64,000 nucleotides of DNA from Proteobacteria bacterium ST_bin11 (GTDB lineage Bacteria; Pseudomonadota; Gammaproteobacteria; Methylococcales; Methylomonadaceae), in assembly GCA_002083615.1 (NCBI GenBank), contig MSXO01000010.1, forward strand, positions 22,426-86,425. The letters are read 5' to 3'. Shown here in pieces: positions 17,408-26,410 of the stretch. Positions within the stretch are counted from its first letter, which is position 1. Every line of letters begins with the position of its first letter. Made by a program: the position numbers and the translations under genes. The notes beneath the pieces are model-generated. The model had not been told where the DNA came from. It did not search any database and was given only the letters and a program-made list of their open reading frames with translations.

Positions 17408-18541
17408 CTATATCGACGCTTGAAAATGACTTTGAATACCATCAACGAAATTCTGCGCCATATTTCCTATTGAAAACTTATCGCCGCTTGTTAGCGAATT
17501 TTGTCTTAAACCATTCAATCTTGTTGGGTCTGACAAAACATCCAAAATAACCCGAGAATATTCAGCTTGTAAATGCATAGTCATTTCACCATTATATCCA
17601 CTCTGCAGATACTCTATTTCCGGACTATGATTAGGAATATCAGTTGTAAATAATGGTAACCCAGCAACAAACGCATCTAAAATAGCCAAGCCAACCAAGC
17701 CAGGACACAAAAATAACTCAGCCGATTTAAACGCCAGCGCCTTTTTCTCTGAAAACAAAGGACCTAGAAATTTAATAAATGAATATCTGGATGCAAACTC
17801 TTCAACCAATGACCTAGATTCACCACTCCCAACTACTAACAATACAAAATTTGAGTTACTTTCATAAATATCTAAAGCTGATTGCAAAAGAAATTCTATT
17901 TTTTTTTCAGAATACAGACTTCCACAAAACAAACCAATCCTAGCGTCTTCATCAATAGCTAGTTGTTGCTTAAAGGCGGCTACGTCTTCTTCACTTTGAG
18001 CGCTGAGAACCTCTTTAAATTTCGAGGTATCGATGCTATTATTCAAAACCGTTATATTTGAAGCAGGGTAGCCTAAACTAGCAATATAGTTTGCCACGCC
18101 TTCTGTATACGAAAACCACCAATCACACTGAGTTGATAATTTTTTCTTAATCTTCTCACGCCAACTTCTTGGACTACCCTGCCTATTTTGCCCATGCCCC
18201 CAATAAGCGAACTTTTTTAAACGAATTACCCGGAGAAATATCAGAATATAATTATGAAGGTGCTTATTGGCCTGCTCGGTAATAACAAAGTCTGCCCATA
18301 ATATATGCCGCACCGAATGGTACAAAATGTGAAGTTTACCGCTAAAAAGCCAAACGCTCTTTTCGACAATGCACACACCTAGGTTCGAAACGACATTATC
18401 CCCTTTGCTCAGTTCATGTTTCGGTGGTGTACCACAAACCACTCGCAGCTCATGACCTTTGTCGTTCAACATTTGCCCCATACGGTCAAAAAGTGGAACC
18501 CGGTATTGTTTTAACATCGGCTGAAAAATAACTATTTTCAT
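17408..18541 (-). CDS. glycosyltransferase family 4 protein
   Basis: A 377-residue GT-B enzyme. N-terminal segment IVIFQPMLKQYRVPLFDRM is typical of family 4 enzymes in surface polysaccharide loci. The C-terminal domain shows RIGLFCGSLYSEKKIEFLL, LLVVGSGESRSLVEEF and LFLCPGLVGLAILDAFVAGLP, where the usual EX7E glutamates are partly replaced (GLVGLAILDA), so donor contacts may differ from the norm. It lies 26 bases from the upstream GT2 gene. Donor and acceptor unknown. Confidence 0.88.
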   Translation of the reverse strand: MKIVIFQPMLKQYRVPLFDRMGQMLNDKGHELRVVCGTPPKHELSKGDNVVSNLGVCIVEKSVWLFSGKLHILYHSVRHILWADFVITEQANKHLHNYILIFLRVIRLKKFAYWGHGQNRQGSPRSWREKIKKKLSTQCDWWFSYTEGVANYIASLGYPASNITVLNNSIDTSKFKEVLSAQSEEDVAAFKQQLAIDEDARIGLFCGSLYSEKKIEFLLQSALDIYESNSNFVLLVVGSGESRSLVEEFASRYSFIKFLGPLFSEKKALAFKSAELFLCPGLVGLAILDAFVAGLPLFTTDIPNHSPEIEYLQSGYNGEMTMHLQAEYSRVILDVLSDPTRLNGLRQNSLTSGDKFSIGNMAQNFVDGIQSHFQASI

Positions 18542-18567
18542 ATCTTGAATATTAACTCGATATTATT

Positions 18568-19437
18568 CTAACGATTCATCAATAAGACATGTTTAACATA
18601 TCCGCCGACCACACGAAAAATATCTAATGTAATATAGGTTGGAAATAGTATTCTAGGGCAGTTTTTCCATCCATACCACCAACGGACGCTAATATTCGCA
18701 GGCGACCTAATACTTAAAAAATAGCTAACAAAACTCTTCAATGAAACTTGATTTCTTACGGCATCCATACCGGTAGCATCGATATGCGAATAAACCCGGC
18801 AACTTTTACATACATAAATAGGATAACCTTCTCTCCGTGCTTTGTGGCTAAAATCGTAGTCAGCGGCGTAATGGGGTAAACGCTGCTCATCATATAGGCC
18901 CAAAGCACGAAAAACTTCAATAGGAAATAGAGTTCCACGGCCTGATGCATGAGTAACTTCTACGACATTAAAGTTATCGGGGAGATGATGCCTGTCAAAA
19001 GTTACCGCCTTTGATTGAGCAGTTAACCAATTTTGCCGATACCCAATCGAAGAGGCGCTACCGGTAGTAACGTCATGTGTTACAGATGATAGTACCGCTC
19101 GAGGATATTGGTTGTGATATGCGAAAAATTCAGCAAGATAGTCAGAAGGAACTTCAGTATCGTTATTTAGCGTCAGAAGACAATCCTGATTCGCGGCGCG
19201 GTCCAAGACATATTTAACACAAACATTAATCGCGCCTGTCCACCAAAGACTACTATCGGCTCTTATTACTATAACCTCCGGGAACTCCCTAGCTAACAAC
19301 TCAGATGTACCGTCAGTGGAGCCATGATCGCAAATAACAATTTTAAAACCTTGAAACGTTTGCGCTCTTAATGTGATCAAACATTTCCGGGTAAAGGCTA
19401 TACGGTTAAAAACAGGGATACAAATCCAGAAACTCAT
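18568..19437 (-). CDS. glycosyltransferase family 2 protein
   Basis: A 289-residue GT-A enzyme. Motifs: FWICIPVFNRIAFTRKCL at the N-terminus, CDHGSTDGTSELL, WWTGAINVCVKYV and the DxD-bearing LTLNNDTEVPSDYL. The WWTGAIN element is common in rhamnosyl- and related transferases, so deoxysugar transfer is possible. It is predicted to act on the cytoplasmic face on a lipid-linked oligosaccharide. Its ATG overlaps the stop of the Wzy-like gene by four bases, implying translational coupling. Confidence 0.9.
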   Translation of the reverse strand: MSFWICIPVFNRIAFTRKCLITLRAQTFQGFKIVICDHGSTDGTSELLAREFPEVIVIRADSSLWWTGAINVCVKYVLDRAANQDCLLTLNNDTEVPSDYLAEFFAYHNQYPRAVLSSVTHDVTTGSASSIGYRQNWLTAQSKAVTFDRHHLPDNFNVVEVTHASGRGTLFPIEVFRALGLYDEQRLPHYAADYDFSHKARREGYPIYVCKSCRVYSHIDATGMDAVRNQVSLKSFVSYFLSIRSPANISVRWWYGWKNCPRILFPTYITLDIFRVVGGYVKHVLLMNR

Positions 19438-20672
19438 ATTTCATGACCATTTGATTTACTATTGCCGCGACTATTTATGAGAACACTAGTTGAAACGACA
19501 AGATATATCATAATAAAACCGAGGGGATTCAATGCTTTTAAAAATGAAGTTTCAGTGAAATTATGGAGCAATATCATCACAAATCCACTACTTAAAAACA
19601 CAAAGTCATCTTTCAGTGTGCGCCTTATCAAAAATAAGTGGAAAAATGTTTTTAATAAAATCGCAATCATTAGCACACTTGCGATCAAACCACCTTTAAG
19701 TAAAGTTTCGATATAGCCATTATGCACTTGAGTCATATTAATACGATGTTTTTTAGTTAACTGCCCGAGATCATCAAAACCCACACCAGTAATTGGCCTT
19801 TCAGCGGCATCAGCCAAAGCCAACTTCCACTGCCCGGAGCGTCCGGTAAATGTAGTATTTCTACCTGTTGAAGCAAGGGTTGCGTCGGTTATTTCGGAAG
19901 CACTCATATAAAAAGTGACAGTAAAAACGAAGGCTAATATTGAAAAAGTTATGAGCACAAACCTCAATCCCGAACTTAATCTACCAAAAACCTGACAGTA
20001 AAATATATAGATGATTATGACTATTGAAGTAATTAAGCTTGTCATACTATCTGCTTTGGTTATCGCAAAAATACCAACCACTACTGCAAAAACTATTAAT
20101 ATCTTTTCTATCATCGCCTTAGAAAACAAATACAAATTTGCCGACAACCAAACCAACATTAGTGCCTGCATGCCAAGTGCGTTTGGATGAGTAGTAATAC
20201 CTATCCATCTTGGCGCCCCAAAATCCAATACGTTGATACCTAACTTTGGGTACTGCATCGCAAAGATAACACTAGAAATAGTGAGGGCCATAAAAATCCA
20301 AAACAACCACCGAATTAAAGCTATCCTATTATCCATAAATGCAATTGCAGCCATTATTGAAATAAAAGTTGCAGAAAATAGAAAAATAAAGTTTTTAATA
20401 ACGCCTTCGGGACTACCTGCCCAAGCGGCAGTTAGTAATACATAAAAAACAAGACTAATGAGAATTTTGTTACTCATTAGCGATAACAATACATGTTGAT
20501 AATTAAACAAAAAAATAACAACAGTAAGCCCCATATAAAACCTATGAAAAGGTATTCGTTCCTCGTTTGGGTTTAACAGTAAATCAAGGCCAAAAGACCC
20601 CCAAAACAAATACAGACAAAATGTAATTATAGTTAAAATTTTAAATTTAAAACCAACATTTTCTATGATCAT
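19434..20672 (-). CDS. O-antigen ligase/Wzy-type polymerase family protein
   Basis: A 412-residue polytopic inner-membrane protein with about ten to twelve hydrophobic segments. The diagnostic region is TGRSGQWKLALADAAERP, ITGVGFDDLGQL and VHNGYIETLLKGGLIA, the Wzy_C signature shared by polymerases and ligases. In a locus with a Wzx-like flippase and an initiating transferase it is most simply the polymerase that joins repeat units on the periplasmic side. Ligase activity is the alternative and sequence alone does not separate them. The coding sequence is strikingly AT-rich, like its neighbours. Confidence 0.87.
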   Translation of the reverse strand: MIIENVGFKFKILTIITFCLYLFWGSFGLDLLLNPNEERIPFHRFYMGLTVVIFLFNYQHVLLSLMSNKILISLVFYVLLTAAWAGSPEGVIKNFIFLFSATFISIMAAIAFMDNRIALIRWLFWIFMALTISSVIFAMQYPKLGINVLDFGAPRWIGITTHPNALGMQALMLVWLSANLYLFSKAMIEKILIVFAVVVGIFAITKADSMTSLITSIVIIIYIFYCQVFGRLSSGLRFVLITFSILAFVFTVTFYMSASEITDATLASTGRNTTFTGRSGQWKLALADAAERPITGVGFDDLGQLTKKHRINMTQVHNGYIETLLKGGLIASVLMIAILLKTFFHLFLIRRTLKDDFVFLSSGFVMILLHNFTETSFLKALNPLGFIMIYLVVSTSVLINSRGNSKSNGHEI

Positions 20673-20765
20673 CTTATTGGGACGCCTATTTGACTTTCAA
20701 AAAAAGCACTACCGACGTCATATATAAATCTCTGGGCCTAGCATTAGCATGCAGCTCTATATACG

Positions 20766-21383
20766 TCATTGCAGCTTACCTATTACCTTCGCAGGATTTC
20801 CTGCCGCAATAGCGCCTGCTGGAATATCTTTCGTCACTATCGCGCCCGCACCAATTACTGCATCACGACCTATTCTGACACCTTTCATTATTATGGATCC
20901 GGTGCCTACAAATACATTATCTTCAATAATTACGGGAGCACATCGAATTTTCTCTGGCGAACTATCGTAACGACGGTTTTCAGGTTCTATTTTATGAAAA
21001 TCGGTATCAAATATTTGCACGTTAGCGCCTAACAAACAATTCGCCCCTATTTGCACGGACTCTGCCGCACAAATAACAACACCACTCAAGCCTGAATTAG
21101 GGCCAATAATAATTGATGCATTCGGTCTTAATGTACGGATAATTACAGGCTTTGACACTCCCAATGCAGTAAATCGGGAGTCCGAACACAATATAACGCC
21201 CTTGCCAATCGATATTCTACTACGCGGTTTCAATGTAACTATTGGGTAGCCATAGAACGTTGGACAACCATCCATATCAATATCATTTATTTGAAACCAG
21301 AATCTCCCGGAAATATTCCACCATCTAGTCAATAAAGCGTTCCGCACGCGAACCGCCAACATAAAAACATTTTTAATCAGCAT
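20766..21383 (-). CDS. hexapeptide-repeat acyltransferase
   Basis: A left-handed beta-helix acetyltransferase of 205 residues with the chosen start. Hexapeptide repeats run from about residue 65 (IGKGVILCSD, ASIIIGPNSGLSGVVICA, VQIGANCLLGANVQI). The catalytic loop is FDTDFHKI with DFH carrying the expected His. The C-terminal coil ends VIGAGAIVTKDIPAGAIAAG and NPAKVIG. It probably O- or N-acetylates a sugar of the polymer. The start at 21383 has AGGAA eight bases upstream; longer frames to 21410 or 21536 run into the preceding gene without a ribosome-binding site. It overlaps nothing and lies 28 bases from its upstream neighbour. Confidence 0.88.
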   Translation of the reverse strand: MLIKNVFMLAVRVRNALLTRWWNISGRFWFQINDIDMDGCPTFYGYPIVTLKPRSRISIGKGVILCSDSRFTALGVSKPVIIRTLRPNASIIIGPNSGLSGVVICAAESVQIGANCLLGANVQIFDTDFHKIEPENRRYDSSPEKIRCAPVIIEDNVFVGTGSIIMKGVRIGRDAVIGAGAIVTKDIPAGAIAAGNPAKVIGKLQ

Positions 21384-21411
21384 TATAGCGTTCCTATTGA
21401 CTGGCCACATT

Positions 21412-22632
21412 TTAGCTATCTGTAAACATGACTTGATGGTAAAGTTTTTGATAACTTCTGCTAACCACATCTGGAGCAAACATCTGCCGCGCCCGCAAAT
21501 AGCCCGACTCAGAACGCTCAGGATAGCGCTCGTCAAAAACCCGATACATTGCTTCCAGAATTGCTTCGGCGGAAGCTACGTCCGTCAAAACCGCACAACA
21601 TATAAAGGGGTGCGCCTCCTCAGCACCAACAACCCAAGGCACAGCACCACTGGCGTTCCCTGCAACGATAGGCAAACCCAGCGCCATCGCCTCGGCAATC
21701 ACCACACCAAAAGACTCTTCTAAGGCTGGATGGACTAATATATCCAATCCATTAAGTTGCGCTATCAGCTGTTTATGCTGGATTGCTCCATGAAAAATCA
21801 TCCCTGTCGTCACGCCCTGACTCATACACCATCGCTCCGCAGCCTCTCCTACCCCAAAACCAGCACCGAAAAGATGTAACTCTGCATTAGGGTGAATAGC
21901 GACAAATTGAGAAAAAGCTTGCAACGCGGGCCTGGGATTTTTACGCATATCCCAACCGTTACAAATCATTCCAATTCTTTTCGTCATGGGTCGCTGCCTA
22001 GCCTGTCCGATCGCCAATACATAATCGGCTAAAGGATTGGGAACCACTGCGATCGGAACTTTCGTATATTTCTGGACTGATTTAGCCATATATGAGGAAA
22101 CTGTCGAAAGACACCGCGCGTTACGATAAACAACACGAGCCATTAAATAGCGAATCGCTCGATAGGCGCTACGGGTAAATTTGAGCACTACCAAGGGCGC
22201 ATCATGGCAAGTGATCAAGTGCGGTAAACCGGTCTTCAGCGCTGCTAAGGCAAATTCGTAGGTCCAATGAGCGTGAATAATGTCAAGTTTTGCCTCTTCA
22301 AATACCCGAACCAATTGATGGCGTTCATAAGCAAAGCCATCTAAAATTCGCCCAGGTCGATATTTATTGAAGCGCCAGGCACGCGGCCTGGCAGGACAAA
22401 TATAAAAATCAAAATTCGGCCCACTTGCTCTTACCACGCGAGCATCTTGATATAGGGAAGGATCCGTTGTAAAAGCAGATACGTTATGGCCCTCCTTTAA
22501 CAACTCTTTAATCAAAACAGCCGTGAGTGGCGCACCTGGATAACCTTTTGGCATAGTGCTTACATCTGCATCCAGCAGATCAGCTACATTTTCGGTAGCA
22601 ATTGGCCCAGCAATACCTATGTTCAGCTTCAT
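21412..22632 (-). CDS. glycosyltransferase family 4 protein
   Basis: A 406-residue GT-B transferase. It begins LNIGIAGPIATENVADLL and carries GYPGAPLTAVLIKELL, IIHAHWTYEFALAAL, and in the C-terminal half RIGMICNGWDMRKNPRPAL, LDILVHPALEESFGVVIAEA (EX7E element) and GLPIVAGNASGAVPWVV. It is expected to extend the lipid-linked repeat unit. Its start ATG overlaps the TAA of the upstream CgeB-like gene (TAATG), showing translational coupling. The specific sugar is not inferable. Confidence 0.9.
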   Translation of the reverse strand: MKLNIGIAGPIATENVADLLDADVSTMPKGYPGAPLTAVLIKELLKEGHNVSAFTTDPSLYQDARVVRASGPNFDFYICPARPRAWRFNKYRPGRILDGFAYERHQLVRVFEEAKLDIIHAHWTYEFALAALKTGLPHLITCHDAPLVVLKFTRSAYRAIRYLMARVVYRNARCLSTVSSYMAKSVQKYTKVPIAVVPNPLADYVLAIGQARQRPMTKRIGMICNGWDMRKNPRPALQAFSQFVAIHPNAELHLFGAGFGVGEAAERWCMSQGVTTGMIFHGAIQHKQLIAQLNGLDILVHPALEESFGVVIAEAMALGLPIVAGNASGAVPWVVGAEEAHPFICCAVLTDVASAEAILEAMYRVFDERYPERSESGYLRARQMFAPDVVSRSYQKLYHQVMFTDS

Positions 22633-23696
22633 TATGTAGTTTCGGGATTTGCTCGATTATTAAGTAATTGTTCACGAACGACTGAAGCGATGTTGCGATA
22701 CACAGTTACGGCATCAAAGTATTTACTCGCGTACTCTGCTGCCTGATAGCCAAGTTCATTTCGCCTCTCAATGCTTAAGCTTAGGATGTAAAGAGCAATA
22801 TCAACGGCTTCTTGAGGTTTTTTTATAATAAATAAGCCCGGAATATTGGAGAAAATATGCTCATAACCCGGCTGATAATTTGTGATGTGTGGAACGCCAC
22901 ACGCCATACTTATCGGCAGTCGGTCTGAAGAGTACATTGGTATCTCATCAAACTGTCCCCAATTCACGCTCATCCACGCCTCTCTTATCAACCTGCCTTG
23001 CTGATCGAAAGGAATCTTGCCCTTGCAATAAGCTTCCCTATCCCAACCCTGCCCGCCACCATATACTGCTAATCGTTCACCAAAATGCCTATAAAGAGCT
23101 TGCGCGGTTAACTTACGATTGCGTCCCCCTGGCAGAAATAACCATGGGATACGTTTGATGCAATTCAAATTAGCGATCATGACCGCGTCGTAACGCCTAT
23201 GCAAGGTGGGTGTCCATGCCGACCCAAAGCGTTGAGTATCATAGGAATGCGGAGCAAAACGTACTTTTTTTGCGCCCGCCTTACGAGCAATCTCGGCAAT
23301 ATATCCTGTACCGCCGAGAAAACAAATATCTGACTCAGCTATGACATTCTTTATGGTTTTATCCATTCTTCTAATGAAGCACCCATATGGATCTTCCTCA
23401 TACAATACCAGCTTTGGATTATTTGGCAGGGTCCTAAGCTGAAACAAATAATCGCGTTCAAGTGGATATCCATTACTAGGATGCTGTATAAAAATGACAT
23501 CCGGCGCAAAGCTACGAACAGACTCTAATAGCTCACCCAATGCATCTTCATGACTTGATAATAATTTTTGCCTCACAAGATAAGAATAAGCCGTGTATGC
23601 GGAAAACCATCCCTCTTGATAAAGCTTTTCAAACGCCATCCGAGGGCCAATTTGATCCCCTTCTACACGCTCGTTAGGCATATAAAACCAACGCAT
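22632..23696 (-). CDS. CgeB-like glycosyltransferase family protein
   Basis: A 354-residue GT-B-like protein resembling the CgeB/DUF3880 group, which occurs in spore-coat, flagellar and polysaccharide glycosylation. Visible segments are SFAPDVIFIQHPSNGYP, ICFLGGTGYIAEIARKAGA, VRFAPHSYDTQRFG, and in the C-terminal half MSVNWGQFDEIPMYSSDRL with ISMACGVPHITNY and FDAVTVYRNI. The family places these segments in nucleotide-sugar binding. It overlaps the next gene by one base and follows the flippase gene by 18 bases, so all belong to one transcription unit. Confidence 0.82.
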   Translation of the reverse strand: MRWFYMPNERVEGDQIGPRMAFEKLYQEGWFSAYTAYSYLVRQKLLSSHEDALGELLESVRSFAPDVIFIQHPSNGYPLERDYLFQLRTLPNNPKLVLYEEDPYGCFIRRMDKTIKNVIAESDICFLGGTGYIAEIARKAGAKKVRFAPHSYDTQRFGSAWTPTLHRRYDAVMIANLNCIKRIPWLFLPGGRNRKLTAQALYRHFGERLAVYGGGQGWDREAYCKGKIPFDQQGRLIREAWMSVNWGQFDEIPMYSSDRLPISMACGVPHITNYQPGYEHIFSNIPGLFIIKKPQEAVDIALYILSLSIERRNELGYQAAEYASKYFDAVTVYRNIASVVREQLLNNRANPETT

Positions 23697-23714
23697 TTGA
23701 ACCCTCTTATTTAA

Positions 23715-25196
23715 TTAAGCTAATTTAGGAAATAATTTGGCGAACAATGATGATCTCTCTATCAAAAAATGAACTGCCGGTAATCGTATGGCGATATACC
23801 TTGCAATAAAACTACCCAGTAATAAACCCGAAGCTCCCGCCAGGATTTCTAAAGATAATTTAATAGCATCATTGACATTTTGGCCAACTAATCTTACAAC
23901 TAACTCGATAAATGATCCGCTTGATATAGCGATGATAGCGATGCATAGCCATATAAACGCTATATCTTTAGTTGATGCACGGAGTATTTTTTTAAGTTTG
24001 ATAGTCATGATAATTGAACGACACCATTCAGTAATCACTACCGCAATTGCTATATCAATCACATTGCCAGTAGGTACTAGCCATAGCATTAGTGCCACTA
24101 ATAAAAACAACATACTCAACTGAATATGCAGCTTTATCCGCAATTTATTCATTGAATCCAACGTTACGCCTGCCACATGGGAAATGTATAGCGGCCCAAC
24201 AGACCAAGTTAGAATTTCGAGAATTGGAACCGCGTCCAACCATTTACTCCCCAATAAAACCTTCACAATATCAGAAGCAGCAAAATAAATACCGGCACTA
24301 ACAGCAAAGGCATAGCTACCAACAAAAAGTGTACTAAGTTGAAGACTGATAATTTGCTTATCATGTTGATCACTAACAGAACTCATTATTGGGAATAGCG
24401 CCTTAGTCAAAATATTTGCTGGCTGTTGTACCGGGAGATTTGCAAGCAATAGCGCCCGGTTATAATACCCGGCTGGCACAGTCCCTAAGAGTTTACCAAC
24501 AATTAACGCATCCAAGTTTGAAGCCAAAAACTCAGTAAAGCCGATTATTGAGTATCGCCCCCCGTAGCTGAAAAAATGTCTACGTTGTTCTCGTGAATGA
24601 CGAAAGCTAAATGAGTGTCGAGTCACAGCATAGCTAAGCACAGCAGTCAGGGTCGATTGAGTCATAAACGCCGCAACTAAAGCCCATACCTCCAATCCAT
24701 TATAAGCGGCCGCAAGCCCAATAACCCCATACCCAAATACATAGGACACGACATCTATAATCGATATTGCTCGAAATGCTGTATTTCTTCTCATTAAACC
24801 TACTGAAACAGCCGAAAGTCCGCCAATAATGAAATTTATAGACAATACTTGTATAACCAAACCCAATTCGGGCATTTTGAAAAAAGCCTCCATTAAAGGC
24901 GCTGTAAATTGCAAAATTAAAAAAAATAAAATGGATATTCCTAACGAAACACTCAAAGCAGCTGCAATATCTCCCTGTTCAAGTTTAGGCTTTTGTATAA
25001 TAGCAGGAGCAGTTCCCATTTGAGCAAAATAGCCGAAAAACCGAAGACTCACATTAGCAATCGCTACTAGACCAAAATCACTTGGCTCCAATAAGCGCGC
25101 CATGATTGCCATAAATATCAATTGAAAACCAATTACTGCAATAGTAGAAAATGCCCCCCAACCCACTCCAGAAACTAAGCTTTTTATTTTTGACAT
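23715..25196 (-). CDS. Wzx-like lipopolysaccharide/exopolysaccharide flippase
   Basis: A 493-residue polytopic membrane protein of the MOP superfamily, with about 12-14 hydrophobic helices. The N-terminus GVGWGAFSTIAVIGFQLIFM and the LLEPSDFGLVAIANVSLRFF segment are typical of the RfbX/Wzx-type and WzxC transporters. It should flip undecaprenyl-pyrophosphate-linked repeat units across the inner membrane for polymerisation. Its closest architectural match is the WzxC-like group linked to colanic-acid-type exopolysaccharides. The 186 bases upstream (25197-25382) hold no gene and may carry an internal promoter. Confidence 0.9.
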   Translation of the reverse strand: MSKIKSLVSGVGWGAFSTIAVIGFQLIFMAIMARLLEPSDFGLVAIANVSLRFFGYFAQMGTAPAIIQKPKLEQGDIAAALSVSLGISILFFLILQFTAPLMEAFFKMPELGLVIQVLSINFIIGGLSAVSVGLMRRNTAFRAISIIDVVSYVFGYGVIGLAAAYNGLEVWALVAAFMTQSTLTAVLSYAVTRHSFSFRHSREQRRHFFSYGGRYSIIGFTEFLASNLDALIVGKLLGTVPAGYYNRALLLANLPVQQPANILTKALFPIMSSVSDQHDKQIISLQLSTLFVGSYAFAVSAGIYFAASDIVKVLLGSKWLDAVPILEILTWSVGPLYISHVAGVTLDSMNKLRIKLHIQLSMLFLLVALMLWLVPTGNVIDIAIAVVITEWCRSIIMTIKLKKILRASTKDIAFIWLCIAIIAISSGSFIELVVRLVGQNVNDAIKLSLEILAGASGLLLGSFIARYIAIRLPAVHFLIERSSLFAKLFPKLA

Positions 25197-25382
25197 ATTT
25201 AAAAGAAAAAACGTTAAAAAATGCGGACAATCCGCATTAAGAGTAACAAAACCTAGCTAGAATGCTATTCGATGCAACTTGTATCTATTTAAAATATCTT
25301 GGCAATAGAATAAGAATAGACACCAAAACCCGCCTAAGTTAACCACCAAAATCTCAAACATTGCAAGTTGGAATACAGTAAT

Positions 25383-26408
25383 CTAATTATAGTTACAATT
25401 TTCAGAAAGCACATTCTTACGTATTGCTTTAATTAAATTATCTGTCCTAATAAACCTGCCACCCGCATTTAGATGTAAATGAGTATTAAAAAAATACTTT
25501 CTATCAAAAATTAAATCTTCCCGACTATCTATGAAACAACCAATTTTTGCCATTTCATTTTTAAAACTTACTTCACTATTTTTCCAAGAGATAGAGCTTG
25601 ACTTTAATCCTGGATATGGGGTGTTGGCAAAAAATACTCGCACTCCTTTATTTCTCATGCGATCTACAAAAACAACTAGAATATTCGCTGTTCTATCACA
25701 CACATGCAGTGGCTTACTAACATCATCATCTTTACCATTATACCTAGACCCGTTTGTGGCTAACATATCCCCATGATTATTAATGTTGTATGCTGAGTAT
25801 GCAAATTCTGTAGGGACTTTTCGTTCCTTGAATTTTGATAATACCAGCGATTGATTTAGTGCATTTAATCTATCTTCAATAAGAGATGGATAAAAATTTT
25901 TTAGCGCCGCAGCAACAATCATCTGTCCGAGTAGCGTGGGCGACACTAGTGAAACCAACTCAAGCCTTTCTTTATAACCCATTACTTTCCAAGCCTCATG
26001 ATCCCAGCCAATAATTTCGCTCACTTGCGCAGGATCCAATTTTGAATTGCAATCGTAATATGTTGGCTCTAAAGGCAGAATTAAAGAATCACCAGACTCG
26101 ACTACCAGACTAACTTCATGAAGAATTTTCTCAAGTCGAACACCGGCAGTTAAACCAAAATTAACCACTGGAATTCCCAAGGATTTAGTAGCATATTCCG
26201 CATCAATTCCAAATAATGTACTGGACCCGCCCGCTACTAAAATTTTGTTTTTCCCGGAGTGCGCTTTTACTAGTTCTTTCTTAATAAAAATCATCTCCGC
26301 AACCCAGTAACTTGCTTTTACTGGGGCATCTATGAACACAAATATGACGCAATAAAATATCATGCAAGTCAAAATACACGACGCAAAAAATACTTGGATA
26401 AACCTCAT
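25383..26408 (-). CDS. SGNH-like partner of the MBOAT O-acyltransferase
   Basis: A 341-residue protein with one N-terminal membrane helix (about residues 5-27) and a periplasmic domain. SGNH/GDSL-like features: ILVAGGSSTLFGID with the candidate nucleophile serine, VNFGLTAG as block II, and NTHLHLNAGGR near the C-terminus with a candidate catalytic His. This layout resembles AlgJ/AlgX, PatB and DltD, which work with MBOAT proteins to acetylate extracellular polymers. It lies two bases from the MBOAT gene, so the pair is almost certainly functional together. Whether the active site is complete needs a structural alignment. Confidence 0.72.
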   Translation of the reverse strand: MRFIQVFFASCILTCMIFYCVIFVFIDAPVKASYWVAEMIFIKKELVKAHSGKNKILVAGGSSTLFGIDAEYATKSLGIPVVNFGLTAGVRLEKILHEVSLVVESGDSLILPLEPTYYDCNSKLDPAQVSEIIGWDHEAWKVMGYKERLELVSLVSPTLLGQMIVAAALKNFYPSLIEDRLNALNQSLVLSKFKERKVPTEFAYSAYNINNHGDMLATNGSRYNGKDDDVSKPLHVCDRTANILVVFVDRMRNKGVRVFFANTPYPGLKSSSISWKNSEVSFKNEMAKIGCFIDSREDLIFDRKYFFNTHLHLNAGGRFIRTDNLIKAIRKNVLSENCNYN

Positions 26409-26410
26409 AG